57,148 nucleotides of DNA from NCBI GenBank assembly GCA_026400355.1, contig JAPLPE010000042.1:1-57148 (forward strand), written 5' to 3'. Below, piece by piece: positions 36,524-45,541 of this stretch. Source of the DNA: Rhodobacterales bacterium (GTDB taxonomy: Bacteria > Pseudomonadota > Alphaproteobacteria > Rhodobacterales > Rhodobacteraceae). The first letter of the stretch is position 1. The number at the start of each line of letters is the position of its first letter. A program made the position numbers and the translations under genes. Under the pieces are notes generated by a model that saw only the letters and a list, made by a program, of their open reading frames with translations, did not search any database and was not told the DNA's origin.

Positions 36524-36736
36524 GTTTACCTCTTCCTGATTTCCCACAATCCGTTCAGCGGATGTGGCATTCTTGGGTGCCCGGTTTCGAGCGGACGGAT
36601 CGGGAAGGACCATGGCCCCTCTCGCGATTTGGTTAGCTTGGTCGGATTCATCGCCCCCGGTCAATACCCGTGTCACCAAAAACGATAGATCGTCTTGCTT
36701 GAAGAACAAGCAGTCATAGCGGTTTGAGTTCGGGTG

Positions 36737-37462
36737 TTAGGGAGCAATTGCCTGTGTTGTCAGCGCATGGAACCGGGCAGCGTGCAGAAAAGCGGCACGT
36801 TTGATGGCGGCTGCTTCGGTTGCCTCTTCGTCGTTGCCCCATTGTTCTTCCTGCCAGGTCTCGTCCAGACGCGAGAGGTCCCATGCCTCGGACGGGGACC
36901 GGGCCCCTTCGATGACTGCAAGGGCGAGAATGAGCGAGCCGGACAGGGCCACGAGATCGTGGAAGGCAGCGAGTTGGAAGGCGTCCTGACGGGTGACTTC
37001 TGCGGCCAGAAGTTCGAGGGCTGTGGCGTCCTGCGGGACGGGCATGACACCCGGACCGGTTGCAAGGCGGGCGCCGTAGCGGGCGTGGGTCCAGTCGAGC
37101 AGCGGGTCCCAGGCGGCGGACTGGCGGGCGGCAAGCGCGGTGGGATTTTCGGCGCGGTAGCAGAGCAGGTCTGATCCACCATAGGAGGCGAGCATGGCGG
37201 CAACGTCATCCTTTTGCGGGATGACCTTGTCGATAGCCGAGTTGGCGGAGCGGGTGGCAGGCATGGTGCGCGGGTCGACCTTGCTGGTCTGGGCCTCCCA
37301 CTCGGCGGCGATGAACTGGGCCAGGCTGCGGGTGGGGATGATGAGCGGGGCTTTGGCAGGCGTGCGGACGGGTTTGTCGTCAAGGGTGACTGTGAAGCCC
37401 GTTTCGGCCGACACGACCGAGACGGTGGTCCAGAAACGCTTGATGGCCCATGGGTTGCTCAT
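36737..37462 (-). CDS. ATP12 family F1-ATPase assembly chaperone
   Basis: A 241-residue protein of the ATP12 family. The mitochondrial homologue binds free F1 alpha subunits during ATP synthase assembly, and alphaproteobacteria have close homologues. Recognisable segments are KRFWTTVSV near the N-terminus, FTVTLDDKPVRTPAKAPLI, AEWEAQTSKVDPRTMPATR, SDLLCYRAENPTALAARQ and WDPLLDW. Overlaps the HAD remnant upstream by four bases (ATGA), and is the last gene of the rarA-crcB-rluC chain. Confidence 0.92.
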   Translation of the reverse strand: MSNPWAIKRFWTTVSVVSAETGFTVTLDDKPVRTPAKAPLIIPTRSLAQFIAAEWEAQTSKVDPRTMPATRSANSAIDKVIPQKDDVAAMLASYGGSDLLCYRAENPTALAARQSAAWDPLLDWTHARYGARLATGPGVMPVPQDATALELLAAEVTRQDAFQLAAFHDLVALSGSLILALAVIEGARSPSEAWDLSRLDETWQEEQWGNDEEATEAAAIKRAAFLHAARFHALTTQAIAP

Positions 37463-37866
37463 TCTGCGCGGTCCAGAAGGTGGTCGATTGTGGCGGGCAG
37501 TTCGGCGAAGCTGCGGACGATGCGTTCTGCTTGAAGGCTATCTGTGGGATGGTAGCCCCATCCGACGCAAATGGTGCAGACACCGGCGGCGCGGCCCATG
37601 TCAATGTAATCGGTCGTCTCGCCAATCATGACCGCACGGTCGGAAGGAAGGCCAGTGTCCTGCAGGGTTTGCAGGGCTGGATCGCTGTCGGGCATCAGGC
37701 GGGTCAAGGCCTGCGGCAGGGACAGGCCGACGATGGAGAGAATCTCTGAACGGGACGGGGGCGCAAGGTTTTCCGAGGCATAGGCCGCAGACACGGCGGC
37801 AAGAATGTTGGCCTGACTGTCGACCAACGTTCCAACCACGTCGAAGATCACGATTCGTTTCGTCAT
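37459..37866 (-). pseudogene. HAD-family hydrolase with internal deletion and lost catalytic residue
   Basis: The frame is open (135 residues), but HAD phosphatases of this type have about 215-225 residues. The N-terminus IFDVVGTLVDSQANILAAV has the nucleophile aspartate but valine in place of the second aspartate of DxDGT. After LPQALTRLMPDSDPALQ the sequence jumps to TGLPSDRAVMIGETTDYIDM, near the C-terminal motif, so the helical cap and the motif II/III region are missing. The last motif is also altered (GETTDY rather than GDTTYD). Probably a decayed gene kept open by overlap with rluC and the ATP12 gene. A non-catalytic role is possible. Confidence 0.7.
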
Positions 37867-38906
37867 CAGTCCGGCATGTTGAACGGATCGAGCGGCGCGT
37901 GGGTCACGTCCCAGCCGACATAGGCCCAAGTCTGTTCCATATGTTCGGGGAGCGGAGCCGTGAAGGTCATGATCTTTCTCGTGATCGGATGTTCGATGAT
38001 GAGCGTCCGGGCGTGGAGGTGGAGCTTCTTGCTTAGCTCAGGGCCAAGGCCTGCACCCCAGCCGTCGCCCTGATTCTCTTGCCCAGAGCCGCCGTATTTG
38101 CCATCCCCGATGATCGGGTGGCCGATTTCGGCCATGTGCGCGCGCAGTTGGTGTGTGCGGCCCGTGATCGGGACGAGGGCCATCCAGGCCATCCGTTTGC
38201 CAAGCGAGGTGAGGACGGCATAGTCCGTCACGGCGCGTTTGGCGCCTTCGGTCTTGTCGACTTCGGCAGGGTGGACGCAGCGCATCTTTTCGTCGCCCCG
38301 CCCACCGGTCTTGAGCAAGCCGAATTTGATCGTCCCGGCGCGGGGGCTGGGCGTGCCTGCGACTGCGGCCCAATAGATCTTGCGCACGTCGCGGTGGCGC
38401 AGCGCTTCGGAGAGTCCGCGGGCGACACGGTCTGTGCGGGCGAGGAGAAGGATGCCGGAGGTATCCTTGTCGAGACGGTGGACGAGTTTCGGCTTGACCT
38501 TATAGCCAAACATCAGAGCCTCGGTCAGACCATCGACATGGCGGTCGCCCTGCCCCGATCCGCCCTGCGAGGCGAGGCCGGGGGGTTTGTTCAGGACGAT
38601 CATGTGTTCGTCCTTGTAGAGCACGGCGGCCTGGATCATTTCTTCGTCGGATCGGCTGACCTTGGTGCGGACAGCGAGCGGTGCCGGCTGGTCAACCTCG
38701 TGGCCCATCGGCGGGATGCGGACGGACTGGCCGTCTTCGAGCCGGGTCGAGGATTTGACGCGGCCGCCGTTGACCCGGAGTTCGCCCTTGCGGCACATCT
38801 TTTCGATGGCGCCCTGAGTGAGGTTGGGGAAATGCTTTCGCAGCCAGCGGTCAAGGCGCTGATCGCCATTGCCCGCTTCGACTGTGAGGGTCTGAACACC
38901 ACTCAT
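37866..38906 (-). CDS. rluC: 23S rRNA pseudouridine synthase RluC/RluD family
   Basis: A 346-residue enzyme that converts specific uridines in 23S rRNA to pseudouridine. It has an N-terminal S4 RNA-binding domain (RLDRWLRKHFPNLTQGAIEK, about 17-36) and a catalytic domain with the motif HRLDKDTSGILLLARTD (catalytic aspartate near residue 146), then ITGRTHQLRAHMAEIGHPIIGDGKYGG. RluC specificity (positions 955, 2504, 2580 in E. coli) is the likely assignment. It overlaps crcB by four bases and the HAD remnant by one. Confidence 0.9.
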   Translation of the reverse strand: MSGVQTLTVEAGNGDQRLDRWLRKHFPNLTQGAIEKMCRKGELRVNGGRVKSSTRLEDGQSVRIPPMGHEVDQPAPLAVRTKVSRSDEEMIQAAVLYKDEHMIVLNKPPGLASQGGSGQGDRHVDGLTEALMFGYKVKPKLVHRLDKDTSGILLLARTDRVARGLSEALRHRDVRKIYWAAVAGTPSPRAGTIKFGLLKTGGRGDEKMRCVHPAEVDKTEGAKRAVTDYAVLTSLGKRMAWMALVPITGRTHQLRAHMAEIGHPIIGDGKYGGSGQENQGDGWGAGLGPELSKKLHLHARTLIIEHPITRKIMTFTAPLPEHMEQTWAYVGWDVTHAPLDPFNMPD

Positions 38907-39256
38907 TGTGCGATCCCCCGGGCGAGCCAGAGGCCTGCGGCGCAGGCGAAAAGCGAGATGGCGACAGAGCAGAGAACATAGAGACCTGCATGGAGGACGC
39001 GGCCGTCTTCGATCATGCGGAGGGTATCGAGGGAGAAGGCGGAGAAGGTGGTGAACCCGCCAAGAATGCCGGTAATGAGGAGCGGATGTGTTTCCGTACG
39101 GAGCGAGAGGGCGATCCAGAGGAAGCCAATCAAGAAGGAACCAATGATGTTAACGGTCAGCGTTCCATAGGGGAAGCCGACGGCAAGACCAGTGAGATAA
39201 CGCAGGACCGAGCCAAAGGCTCCGCCGACGGCGACAAGGAAAATGGTGGACATCAT
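38903..39256 (-). CDS. crcB: Fluoride exporter CrcB/Fluc
   Basis: A 117-residue four-helix membrane protein that works as a dual-topology dimeric fluoride channel. It has the conserved GGAFGSVLRYLTG (about 10-22), the asparagine in TLTVNIIGSFLIGFLW, and GILGGFTTFSAFSLD (about 71-85) that lines the pore. AAAGGA is eight bases before the ATG at 39256. No fluoride riboswitch is apparent upstream in the 46-base gap to rarA. Confidence 0.92.
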   Translation of the reverse strand: MMSTIFLVAVGGAFGSVLRYLTGLAVGFPYGTLTVNIIGSFLIGFLWIALSLRTETHPLLITGILGGFTTFSAFSLDTLRMIEDGRVLHAGLYVLCSVAISLFACAAGLWLARGIAQ

Positions 39257-39302
39257 GGGGGTCCTTTCGCGCCCTTGGGCGGGCTTGTCAACCGATGGGA
39301 GG

Positions 39303-40622
39303 TCAGTCGACCTTGTTTCCCTGACGTTTCGCGCGCAGGCCGGCAAAGAATTCGACGCGTTTCTTGAGATCCCGTTCAAAGCCACGATCCACTGGGACAT
39401 AGTAGACGGGGCGCTTCATCGTTTCGGGAAAGTAGTTCTGGCCTGAAAAGGCGTCTTCCTGATCGTGGTCATAGGCGTAGCCAGCGCCAAAGCCCTGTTC
39501 TTTCATCAGCCGGGTCGGGGCGTTCAGGATGTGGCGCGGGGGCGGTTCCGATCCGGTCTTGCGCGCCGCATCCATCGCTGCCTTGTAGGCCGCATAGCCC
39601 GCGTTCGATTTGGGGGCGAGGGCGAGATAGGTGACGGCCTGGGCGAGCGCAAGTTCACCTTCGGGGCTGCCGAGGCGTTCAAAGGTTTCCCAGGCTTGCA
39701 GGCATATGGACTGGGCCTGCTGATCGGCGAGGCCCACATCTTCGACCGCCATGCGGGTGATGCGACGGGCGAGGAAGCGGGGGTCTTCACCCCCGGCGAG
39801 CATCCGGGCGAGCCAGTAGAGGGCGGCGTCAGGATCAGAACCGCGGACGGATTTGTGCAGAGCCGAAATGAGGTTGTAGTGCTCATCCCCCGATTTGTCG
39901 TATTTGGTCGCCCGTTTCATCAGGCGGGTGGTGAGCGTTTCGACGGTCAGTTTGCCTGTGCCGCGCCATGCGGCGACCTGTTCGATGAGATTCAGGAGCG
40001 CCCGGCCATCGCCGTCGGCCATTTCGATGAGCGCATCGCGGGCCCCGCTGTCAAGCGGGAGGGGGCGGCCGAGTTCCTTTTCGGCGCGTTGGGCCAGCCG
40101 TTCGAGGTCTGAGAGCGCCAGCCGGTTCAGGATCAGGACCTGCGCGCGGGACAGGAGCGCGGTGTTCAGTTCGAAGGACGGGTTTTCGGTCGTGGCGCCG
40201 ACCAGGAGGATCGTGCCGTCCTCCATATAGGGAAGGAAGCCGTCCTGCTGCGTCTTGTTGAAACGGTGGATTTCATCGACGAACAGAAGCGTGCCCTTGC
40301 CCTGCTTGCGGCGGAACCGTGCGGCCTCGAACACCTTTCGCAGTTCAGGGACACCGGTGAAGATCGCGCTGATCTGTTCGAAATGCAGATCGGTCTGGCC
40401 GGCCAGCAGCCGGGCAATGGTCGTCTTGCCCACGCCCGGCGGGCCCCAGAGAATGAGCGATGATAAGGAACCGGCGGCAAGCATAGCGCCGAGGGGGGCG
40501 TCGGGGCCAAGGACCTGTTCCTGTCCGATCACATCGCCCAGCGACGTGGGCCGCAGCCTGTCGGCCAGCGGGCGGGGGGCGTCGTGGCCTTGCGGCTCAA
40601 TTGTGTCGAAGAGATCGGGCAT
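39303..40622 (-). CDS. rarA: Replication-associated recombination protein A (RarA/MgsA)
   Basis: A 439-residue AAA+ ATPase of the clamp-loader clade that acts at stalled replication forks. It has Walker A GPPGVGKTT (about 60-68), Walker B TLLFVDEIHRFNKTQQD, sensor 1 GATTENPSFELN and the C-terminal tetramerisation/MgsA domain with YYVPVDRGFERDLKKR near the end. Length is typical. Downstream of luxI by 38 bases on the same strand, so partial co-transcription is possible. Confidence 0.95.
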   Translation of the reverse strand: MPDLFDTIEPQGHDAPRPLADRLRPTSLGDVIGQEQVLGPDAPLGAMLAAGSLSSLILWGPPGVGKTTIARLLAGQTDLHFEQISAIFTGVPELRKVFEAARFRRKQGKGTLLFVDEIHRFNKTQQDGFLPYMEDGTILLVGATTENPSFELNTALLSRAQVLILNRLALSDLERLAQRAEKELGRPLPLDSGARDALIEMADGDGRALLNLIEQVAAWRGTGKLTVETLTTRLMKRATKYDKSGDEHYNLISALHKSVRGSDPDAALYWLARMLAGGEDPRFLARRITRMAVEDVGLADQQAQSICLQAWETFERLGSPEGELALAQAVTYLALAPKSNAGYAAYKAAMDAARKTGSEPPPRHILNAPTRLMKEQGFGAGYAYDHDQEDAFSGQNYFPETMKRPVYYVPVDRGFERDLKKRVEFFAGLRAKRQGNKVD

Positions 40623-40660
40623 GGAGACAGGGTAACCCCCATGCCGGGGGATGGAAAGCG

Positions 40661-41251
40661 TCAGTGCAACTGGGTCGAGAAGTCGATCCAGACGGCCTGA
40701 TAGTCGATCCCCCCCATGTTCATGTTGCGCCCAGCCGGGGCCATGTCAAGTTTGCAGCGGGCGGCCCAACGATCCCAGTTCGAGGGGAGAAGGGCGAGCA
40801 TGCAGCGGATGCCCTCTTCGCGGCTGGTCCGCAGCATCTGGAGGACAAGTTTCAGACGTACCTTCTGGCGAATGGCGGCGGGAATGTCGGAGGCGATGAA
40901 ACCGCGCGTCACCTCCCATGTACCTTCTTCGACCGGGGCTTCGCCATAGAGGAGGTCGGCAGGAATGGAATCGAGCAGGCCACGCTGGGCGTCGCGGATC
41001 ATGTAGGTGTAGATGCCGCAGCGGGCGGTCGTGGGCGTCAGACGCACACCGGCGAGAACAGCGCCACTTTCGTCATGAACTGCAAGCCAGCGCGAGACTG
41101 GCGTATCATACTGGTCGAACTCCATCCCCATCGTTTCGGGCAGGTCCCATTGATTGCGGACGATAAATGATTCGCGTCTTGCGCGAAGGATGTTGGCGAA
41201 GAGTTCGCCATGGTTGTGCATGTTGGCAAAGGAAAGAGTCGTGCTGTGCAT
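40661..41251 (-). CDS. luxI: Acyl-homoserine-lactone synthase, LuxI family
   Basis: It makes an N-acyl-homoserine-lactone signal from S-adenosylmethionine and an acyl carrier. The 196-residue protein has the conserved N-terminal charged residues in RARRESFIVRNQW, EFDQYDTP (about 44-51), the AGVRLTPT strand (R near 69) and WEVTRGFI (about 112), all invariant in LuxI proteins. GAGG lies five bases before the ATG. It lies directly downstream of luxR, with a 16-bp palindrome in the 64-base gap. Acyl chain length cannot be told from sequence. Confidence 0.9.
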   Translation of the reverse strand: MHSTTLSFANMHNHGELFANILRARRESFIVRNQWDLPETMGMEFDQYDTPVSRWLAVHDESGAVLAGVRLTPTTARCGIYTYMIRDAQRGLLDSIPADLLYGEAPVEEGTWEVTRGFIASDIPAAIRQKVRLKLVLQMLRTSREEGIRCMLALLPSNWDRWAARCKLDMAPAGRNMNMGGIDYQAVWIDFSTQLH

Positions 41252-41275
41252 CGTAGCCTCATGGCTTGGGGGGTT

Positions 41276-41291
41276 AGGGTCTTAAGACCCT
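41276..41291. promoter_or_regulatory. 16-bp perfect palindrome between luxR and luxI
   Basis: AGGGTCTTAAGACCCT is fully self-complementary. It lies 24 bases upstream of the luxI ATG and 24 bases past the luxR stop. It may be the LuxR binding site that gives autoinduction of luxI, although it does not match the classic lux box closely. A terminator is less likely, as no T-run follows. Confidence 0.55.
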
Positions 41292-41315
41292 GCCGGAGAC
41301 ATCCGATGAGGATGG

Positions 41316-41927
41316 TCAGAGCAGTCGATAGTCTCGAGCGCGTTGGATTGCTTCGGTCGTCGTCCGGGCAAGAAGCCGGGTTCGGGCCGATGAAAGTCGG
41401 GCCTTGAGAGCACTTTCCGAAATATTCAATCGTGCGGCGGCAGCTGCATGACGATCCCCTTCGGCGATGCACCGGAGGGCCTCAACTTGGGCGTCCGTTA
41501 AGGACTTTGGGGGTTCAGTCATGTCGTGCAGGTGCAGGATTATCTTTTCGAACCCGCGGATCTCGTCTTCCATGAATTCCCGGTCCGCGCGCGACGCCGA
41601 CGCGATCGTGCGCGACTTCATCGATCCGCAGGAAACGGCAAATCCGTACACCATTCCGAATTCCCTGGCCTGCCCGAAGATGTTGAACGGGTCAGGGATC
41701 GTCAGTTCACTCCAACGTGTCGTTCCGGTCGTGCTGAACCCCCAGGCGATGATCGGATCACGGAGCGCATAGGCCTCCTCTGTGTATCTGTCAGTCCAAC
41801 CCTGCGGGTAGGTCTGGTAGTGGAGCAACGGCAGCGCGAAACGGATATGCAGCGCAAAAAAGAAACCCCCCGGTGCCATTTGCGCCAGTTTTCGCGTGTG
41901 TTGATCGATTCCAGACCGCAGGGACAT
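41316..41927 (-). CDS. luxR: LuxR-family quorum-sensing regulator
   Basis: A 203-residue regulator with an N-terminal autoinducer domain and a C-terminal helix-turn-helix. The ligand pocket residues of TraR/LuxR are present in order: W and Y in GWTDRYTE, DP in ALRDPIIAWG, W in TTRWSEL and G in MVYGFAV. The DNA-binding part is LTDAQVEALRCIAEG, then RLNISESALKARLSSARTRL. It is shorter than typical LuxR (about 240-250). It likely controls luxI just downstream, and perhaps the small gene divergent from it. Confidence 0.88.
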   Translation of the reverse strand: MSLRSGIDQHTRKLAQMAPGGFFFALHIRFALPLLHYQTYPQGWTDRYTEEAYALRDPIIAWGFSTTGTTRWSELTIPDPFNIFGQAREFGMVYGFAVSCGSMKSRTIASASRADREFMEDEIRGFEKIILHLHDMTEPPKSLTDAQVEALRCIAEGDRHAAAAARLNISESALKARLSSARTRLLARTTTEAIQRARDYRLL

Positions 41928-42012
41928 GCCCTTTTAGACAAGTTGCGCAAAACCTCGTCAACCATAAATTGTATGTAACCCGAAAGATATCAAAGCGCTA
42001 ACGGAGCCGAAA

Positions 42013-42180
42013 ATGGACAAGGACATCGCCTTGAAACTCGGGAAACTTGGGGCGGCCGAGTTGTCTGCGGTGCTGTCTTTCATGCAGTCCGACCTGTCCA
42101 GATTAGCCAATGCGACCGTGAAGGAACTGGCCCGGATCAACCGATCAGGTGACGTAAGGGAAACCCACAGGTCGGACTGA
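42013..42180 (+). CDS. Small 55-residue protein divergent from luxR
   Basis: The frame begins MDKDIALKLGKLGAAELSAV, forms a mostly helical amphipathic sequence, and ends RETHRSD. GGAG (42003-42006) lies six bases before the ATG and a hairpin terminator (42195-42223) lies just past the stop, so it has the layout of a real single-gene unit. It is divergent from luxR across 85 AT-rich bases. No family is recognised; no membrane helix or signal peptide is present. Confidence 0.6.
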   Translation: MDKDIALKLGKLGAAELSAVLSFMQSDLSRLANATVKELARINRSGDVRETHRSD

Positions 42181-42194
42181 GTTCAGAAACACAT

Positions 42195-42223
42195 AAGGCC
42201 CCGTCGGATTGACGAGGCCTTTT
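42195..42223. terminator. Bidirectional hairpin between the small gene and rplQ
   Basis: AAGGCC (42195-42200) pairs with GGCCTT (42216-42221), and an inner GTC/GAC pair extends the stem. TTTT follows on the plus strand. It can end the small gene on the plus strand and rplQ, the last ribosomal gene, on the minus strand. Confidence 0.7.
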
Positions 42224-42254
42224 CATGATCGGGCGACGCTGGGCCGCAGATCTG

Positions 42255-42680
42255 TTATTCTTCGTCGGCCATCTCGGCTTCGGCGGCGACGCGGGCCTTG
42301 TCTGCAGAGCCCTTGGCATCGCGGTCACGGTCGACCAGTTCGATGATCGCCATCGGGGCCATATCGCCATAGCGGAAGCCGGCCTTGAGCACGCGGGTGT
42401 AGCCGCCGTTGCGGTCCTTGTAGCGGGGGCCAAGCGTTTCAAAGAGCTTGGCAACGTGCATGTCCTGCTTAAGCGCGGCCGCAGCCTGACGGCGGGCGTG
42501 CAGATCGCCGCGCTTGCCGAGCGTAATCAGCTTGTCCACGACACGCTTGAGGTCTTTGGCCTTGGGAAGTGTCGTCTTGATCTGCTCATGCTCGATCAGA
42601 GAGCCGGCCATGTTGGCGAACATCGCTTTGCGGTGTTCATGGGTGCGGTTGAGTTTGCGGTAGCCCGCTCCGTGACGCAT
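42255..42680 (-). CDS. rplQ: 50S ribosomal protein L17
   Basis: A 141-residue large-subunit protein at the polypeptide exit tunnel rim. It starts [20 protein letters not shown], as conserved across bacteria, and includes [20 protein letters not shown]. The final acidic tail (about 125-141) is longer than in E. coli (127 residues), as usual for Rhodobacterales. Last gene of the alpha operon after rpoA, with a terminator downstream. Confidence 0.97.
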   Translation of the reverse strand: MRHGAGYRKLNRTHEHRKAMFANMAGSLIEHEQIKTTLPKAKDLKRVVDKLITLGKRGDLHARRQAAAALKQDMHVAKLFETLGPRYKDRNGGYTRVLKAGFRYGDMAPMAIIELVDRDRDAKGSADKARVAAEAEMADEE

Positions 42681-42799
42681 TTGTCTTCTCCTTCAGTGCT
42701 TTATGCTTTGTGCAGCGGTCTGATGCGTGTCAGCCGCATTATTGGGGCGGGATTGCCCGGGGTAGATTGGCGGGGCGGGGTCAACCCCCGCCCGAGGCA

Positions 42800-43816
42800 T
42801 TAGAACTGGTCTTCGAACTTCTTGGCGAGGTCTTCAATGTTGTCGGGCGGCCAATCCTCGACATCCATGCCGAGGTGCAGGCCCATACCGGAAAGCACTT
42901 CCTTGATCTCGTTCAGCGACTTTCGGCCAAAGTTCGGGGTGCGGAGCATCTCGGCTTCGGTCTTCTGGATAAGATCGCCAATGTAGACGATGTTGTCGTT
43001 CTTGAGGCAGTTGGCCGAACGGACCGAAAGCTCCAGTTCGTCCACCTTCTTGAGGAGGAGCGGGTTGAACTCGAGACCGTCTTCGACGGAACCGGCTCCA
43101 GCGGCTTCGGGTTCGTCGAAGTTGACGAAAATCGACAGTTGGTCTTGCAGGATGCGGGCGGCATAGGCCACGGCGTCATCAGGCGTTATCGCGCCGTTGG
43201 TTTCAACCTTCATGGTCAGCTTGTCGTAGTCGAGAACCTGGCCTTCGCGGGTCGGCTGAACTTCGTAAGAGACCTTCTTGACTGGGGAGTAGATCGCGTC
43301 GATCGCGATCAGGCCGATCGGGGCATCTTCCGGCTTGTTCTTGTCAGCGGCAACATAGCCCTTCCCGTTGTTCACGGTCAGTTCCATGTAGAGCGAGGCA
43401 CCGTCGTCGAGGTGGCAGACGATGTGGTCCTTGTTAAGGATCTCGATCCCCGAGGATTCGGAGATGTCACCGGCGGTCACGACGCCCGGGCCCCTGGCCT
43501 GAACGGTCAGACGCTTGGGGCCTTCGACGTCCATGCGAATGGCGACGCCCTTGAGGTTCAGGACAATGTCCGTCACATCTTCGCGGACACCGGGCACAGA
43601 GGAAAACTCGTGCAGGACGTTGTCGATCTGCACGGAGGTGATGGCGGCGCCCTGCAGCGACGACATCAGCACGCGACGGAGCGCGTTGCCGAGCGTCAGG
43701 CCGAACCCGCGTTCGAGCGGTTCGGCGATGACCGTGGCCTGACGGGCCGGATCGTTGCCCGCCTTGACATCAAGCTGAGTCGGCTTGATCAGTTCTGCCC
43801 AATTCTTGTGGATCAT
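42800..43816 (-). CDS. rpoA: DNA-directed RNA polymerase alpha subunit
   Basis: A 338-residue subunit that dimerises to nucleate the polymerase. The N-terminal domain includes [20 protein letters not shown] (about 37-56). A linker leads to the C-terminal domain, with [20 protein letters not shown] and [20 protein letters not shown], which binds UP elements and activators. Start at MIHKNW; the 14 codons upstream are not conserved. Between rpsK (110-base gap) and rplQ. Confidence 0.97.
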   Translation of the reverse strand: MIHKNWAELIKPTQLDVKAGNDPARQATVIAEPLERGFGLTLGNALRRVLMSSLQGAAITSVQIDNVLHEFSSVPGVREDVTDIVLNLKGVAIRMDVEGPKRLTVQARGPGVVTAGDISESSGIEILNKDHIVCHLDDGASLYMELTVNNGKGYVAADKNKPEDAPIGLIAIDAIYSPVKKVSYEVQPTREGQVLDYDKLTMKVETNGAITPDDAVAYAARILQDQLSIFVNFDEPEAAGAGSVEDGLEFNPLLLKKVDELELSVRSANCLKNDNIVYIGDLIQKTEAEMLRTPNFGRKSLNEIKEVLSGMGLHLGMDVEDWPPDNIEDLAKKFEDQF

Positions 43817-43926
43817 ACGTCCCCCTATTCCTGTCTGCGTTCCATGTCCGAGAAGCAAACGCCCGAGGTTTCAAAACGACGAAACAGAGCCGCGCAAAAG
43901 CGCAGCCCCGGTGATATTGCGAATGC

Positions 43927-44319
43927 TCAGACGCGGCGGCGTTTGGGCGGACGGCAGCCGTTGTGGGCCATCGGGGTCACATCACGGATAGAGGTGATGT
44001 TGAAACCAACAGCAGCCAGCGCCCGGAGCGCCGACTCGCGGCCCGAACCGGGCCCCTGCACTTCGACTTCGATCGTCTTGACGCCATGTTCCTGGGCCTT
44101 GCGGCCGGCATCTTCGGCGGCCATCTGGGCGGCGTAGGGGGTCGACTTGCGCGAACCCTTAAAGCCCATGGTCCCGGCGGAGGACCAAGAAATCGCGTTC
44201 CCCTGCACGTCCGAGATGAGGATCTTGGTGTTGTTGAACGAAGAGTTAACATGCGCCACGCCAGCGGCGATGTTCTTGGAGACCTTCTTCTTGCCTCCGC
44301 GACGGGTATCACGTGCCAT
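43927..44319 (-). CDS. rpsK: 30S ribosomal protein S11
   Basis: A 130-residue protein of the small-subunit platform, next to the mRNA exit. It includes [40 protein letters not shown] and the C-terminal [15 protein letters not shown]. It follows rpsM after 15 bases. Confidence 0.97.
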   Translation of the reverse strand: MARDTRRGGKKKVSKNIAAGVAHVNSSFNNTKILISDVQGNAISWSSAGTMGFKGSRKSTPYAAQMAAEDAGRKAQEHGVKTIEVEVQGPGSGRESALRALAAVGFNITSIRDVTPMAHNGCRPPKRRRV

Positions 44320-44334
44320 TCAGTCAGCCCTCCC

Positions 44335-44703
44335 TTATTTCTTCTTGCCGGCGATGGCCTTTGCGGGGCCTTTGCGGGTGCGGGCGTTGGTATGGGTACG
44401 CTGACCGCGCACGGGCAGGTTGCGGCGATGACGCAGGCCACGGTAGCAGCCAAGGTCCATCAGACGCTTGATGTTCATCGTCACTTCGCGCCGAAGGTCG
44501 CCTTCCACGGTGACGTTGGCGTCGATGTATTCGCGGATGGCGAGCACTTCTGCATCGGTCAGATCATTTACGCGACGGGATTCGTCGATCTTGACGGCTT
44601 CGCATATCTGGTGCGCAATGTGCGGACCAATGCCGTGGATATAGGTGAGGGCGATTGGAACCCGTTTTGCAGTGGGGATGTTCACGCCGGCAATACGTGC
44701 CAC
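44335..44703 (-). CDS. rpsM: 30S ribosomal protein S13
   Basis: A 122-residue protein of the small-subunit head, which contacts the P-site tRNA. It starts [20 protein letters not shown] and has [10 protein letters not shown], the [20 protein letters not shown] region and the basic end [20 protein letters not shown]. The 193-base upstream gap holds a good promoter, so it opens its own operon (rpsM-rpsK-rpoA-rplQ). rpmJ (L36), adjacent in many bacteria, is absent here, as usual for alphaproteobacteria. Confidence 0.97.
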   Translation of the reverse strand: MARIAGVNIPTAKRVPIALTYIHGIGPHIAHQICEAVKIDESRRVNDLTDAEVLAIREYIDANVTVEGDLRREVTMNIKRLMDLGCYRGLRHRRNLPVRGQRTHTNARTRKGPAKAIAGKKK

Positions 44704-44845
44704 GTTTGTCTTCCTTTCGTTGCGGTTCCGTAGCGCCGGAACCTTTTTTCACAACCGGGCCCAGAGAGCCGCAGGCATTCGAGGTGGTCTGTGACAATGG
44801 AACAAGTTCCGGTCACGCGCGTTGATTCCCTTTTCAGGATGGGGC

Positions 44846-44874
44846 TGTCTAGGTGCATTGGTTCGAAGGGTCAA
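44846..44874 (-). promoter_or_regulatory. Candidate promoter of the rpsM operon
   Basis: On the minus strand, TTGACC (44874-44869) is separated by exactly 17 bases from TAGACA (44851-44846). It is the best sigma-70-like match in the ribosomal region and would give a leader of about 135 bases. It splits the adk side from the rpsM side. Confidence 0.55.
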
Positions 44875-44896
44875 GCCCCTTGCCTGTTCTTTTTGG

Positions 44897-45541
44897 TCAG
44901 GTCAGGATCGCGTTGATCTGTGCCGCCACATCATCGATTTCGGCCAGCCCATCCACAGTCTCGAGCGCGCCTTTGGCATAGTAGTAGCCGATAAGCGGGC
45001 TGGTCTGCTTGTAGTATGCAAGGAGCCGGGTCTTGAGGCTGTCTTCGTTGTCGTCGGCCCGGCGCTTGAACGTCGTGCCGCCGCAGTTGACGCATTTGCC
45101 GTTGCCAGGGATCGGACGGGTCTTGTCGTGATAGACTTCGCCGCAGTTGGCGCAGGTTGACCGGCCGGTGACCCGAGCCACAAGAACAGCGTCGTCAATC
45201 TGCATTTCGATGACGTGATCGACGGACTGGCCGACCTCTTCCATCAGATTGGCCAGCGCATCGGCTTGTGGCAGCGTCCGGGGGAAGCCGTCAAAGATGT
45301 AGCCAGTGCTGGAGGCGCCGCTGAGGAGCTTTTCCCGGATCAGACCAATGACGATCTCGTCGGTAACGAGATGGCCCTTGTCCATGACCTCGGCCACGAC
45401 GCGGCCCATTTCGGTTCCACTGGTGCGGGCATCGCGCAACATGTCGCCGGTGGACAGTTGCACCATGCCGCGCTCTTCAACCAGTCTACGTGCCTGGGTC
45501 CCTTTGCCTGCGCCAGGGGGCCCGAGGAGGATTATATTCAT
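44897..45541 (-). CDS. adk: Adenylate kinase
   Basis: A 214-residue enzyme interconverting ATP + AMP and 2 ADP. P-loop [11 protein letters not shown] (about 7-17), [12 protein letters not shown] with the AMP-binding arginine, and the LID domain with four cysteines (CANC and CVNC, about 126-152), which bind zinc; E. coli Adk lacks these. Overlaps secY by four bases (ATGA), the usual secY-adk coupling. Confidence 0.97.
   Translation of the reverse strand: MNIILLGPPGAGKGTQARRLVEERGMVQLSTGDMLRDARTSGTEMGRVVAEVMDKGHLVTDEIVIGLIREKLLSGASSTGYIFDGFPRTLPQADALANLMEEVGQSVDHVIEMQIDDAVLVARVTGRSTCANCGEVYHDKTRPIPGNGKCVNCGGTTFKRRADDNEDSLKTRLLAYYKQTSPLIGYYYAKGALETVDGLAEIDDVAAQINAILT

Noticed and set aside
38903-39302. 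Fluoride riboswitch before crcB
   Set aside because: Only 46 bases lie between rarA and crcB and no pseudoknot pattern was seen.
42710-44137. A 475-codon plus-strand frame opposite rpoA and rpsK
   Set aside because: Antisense to strongly conserved genes; no family features.
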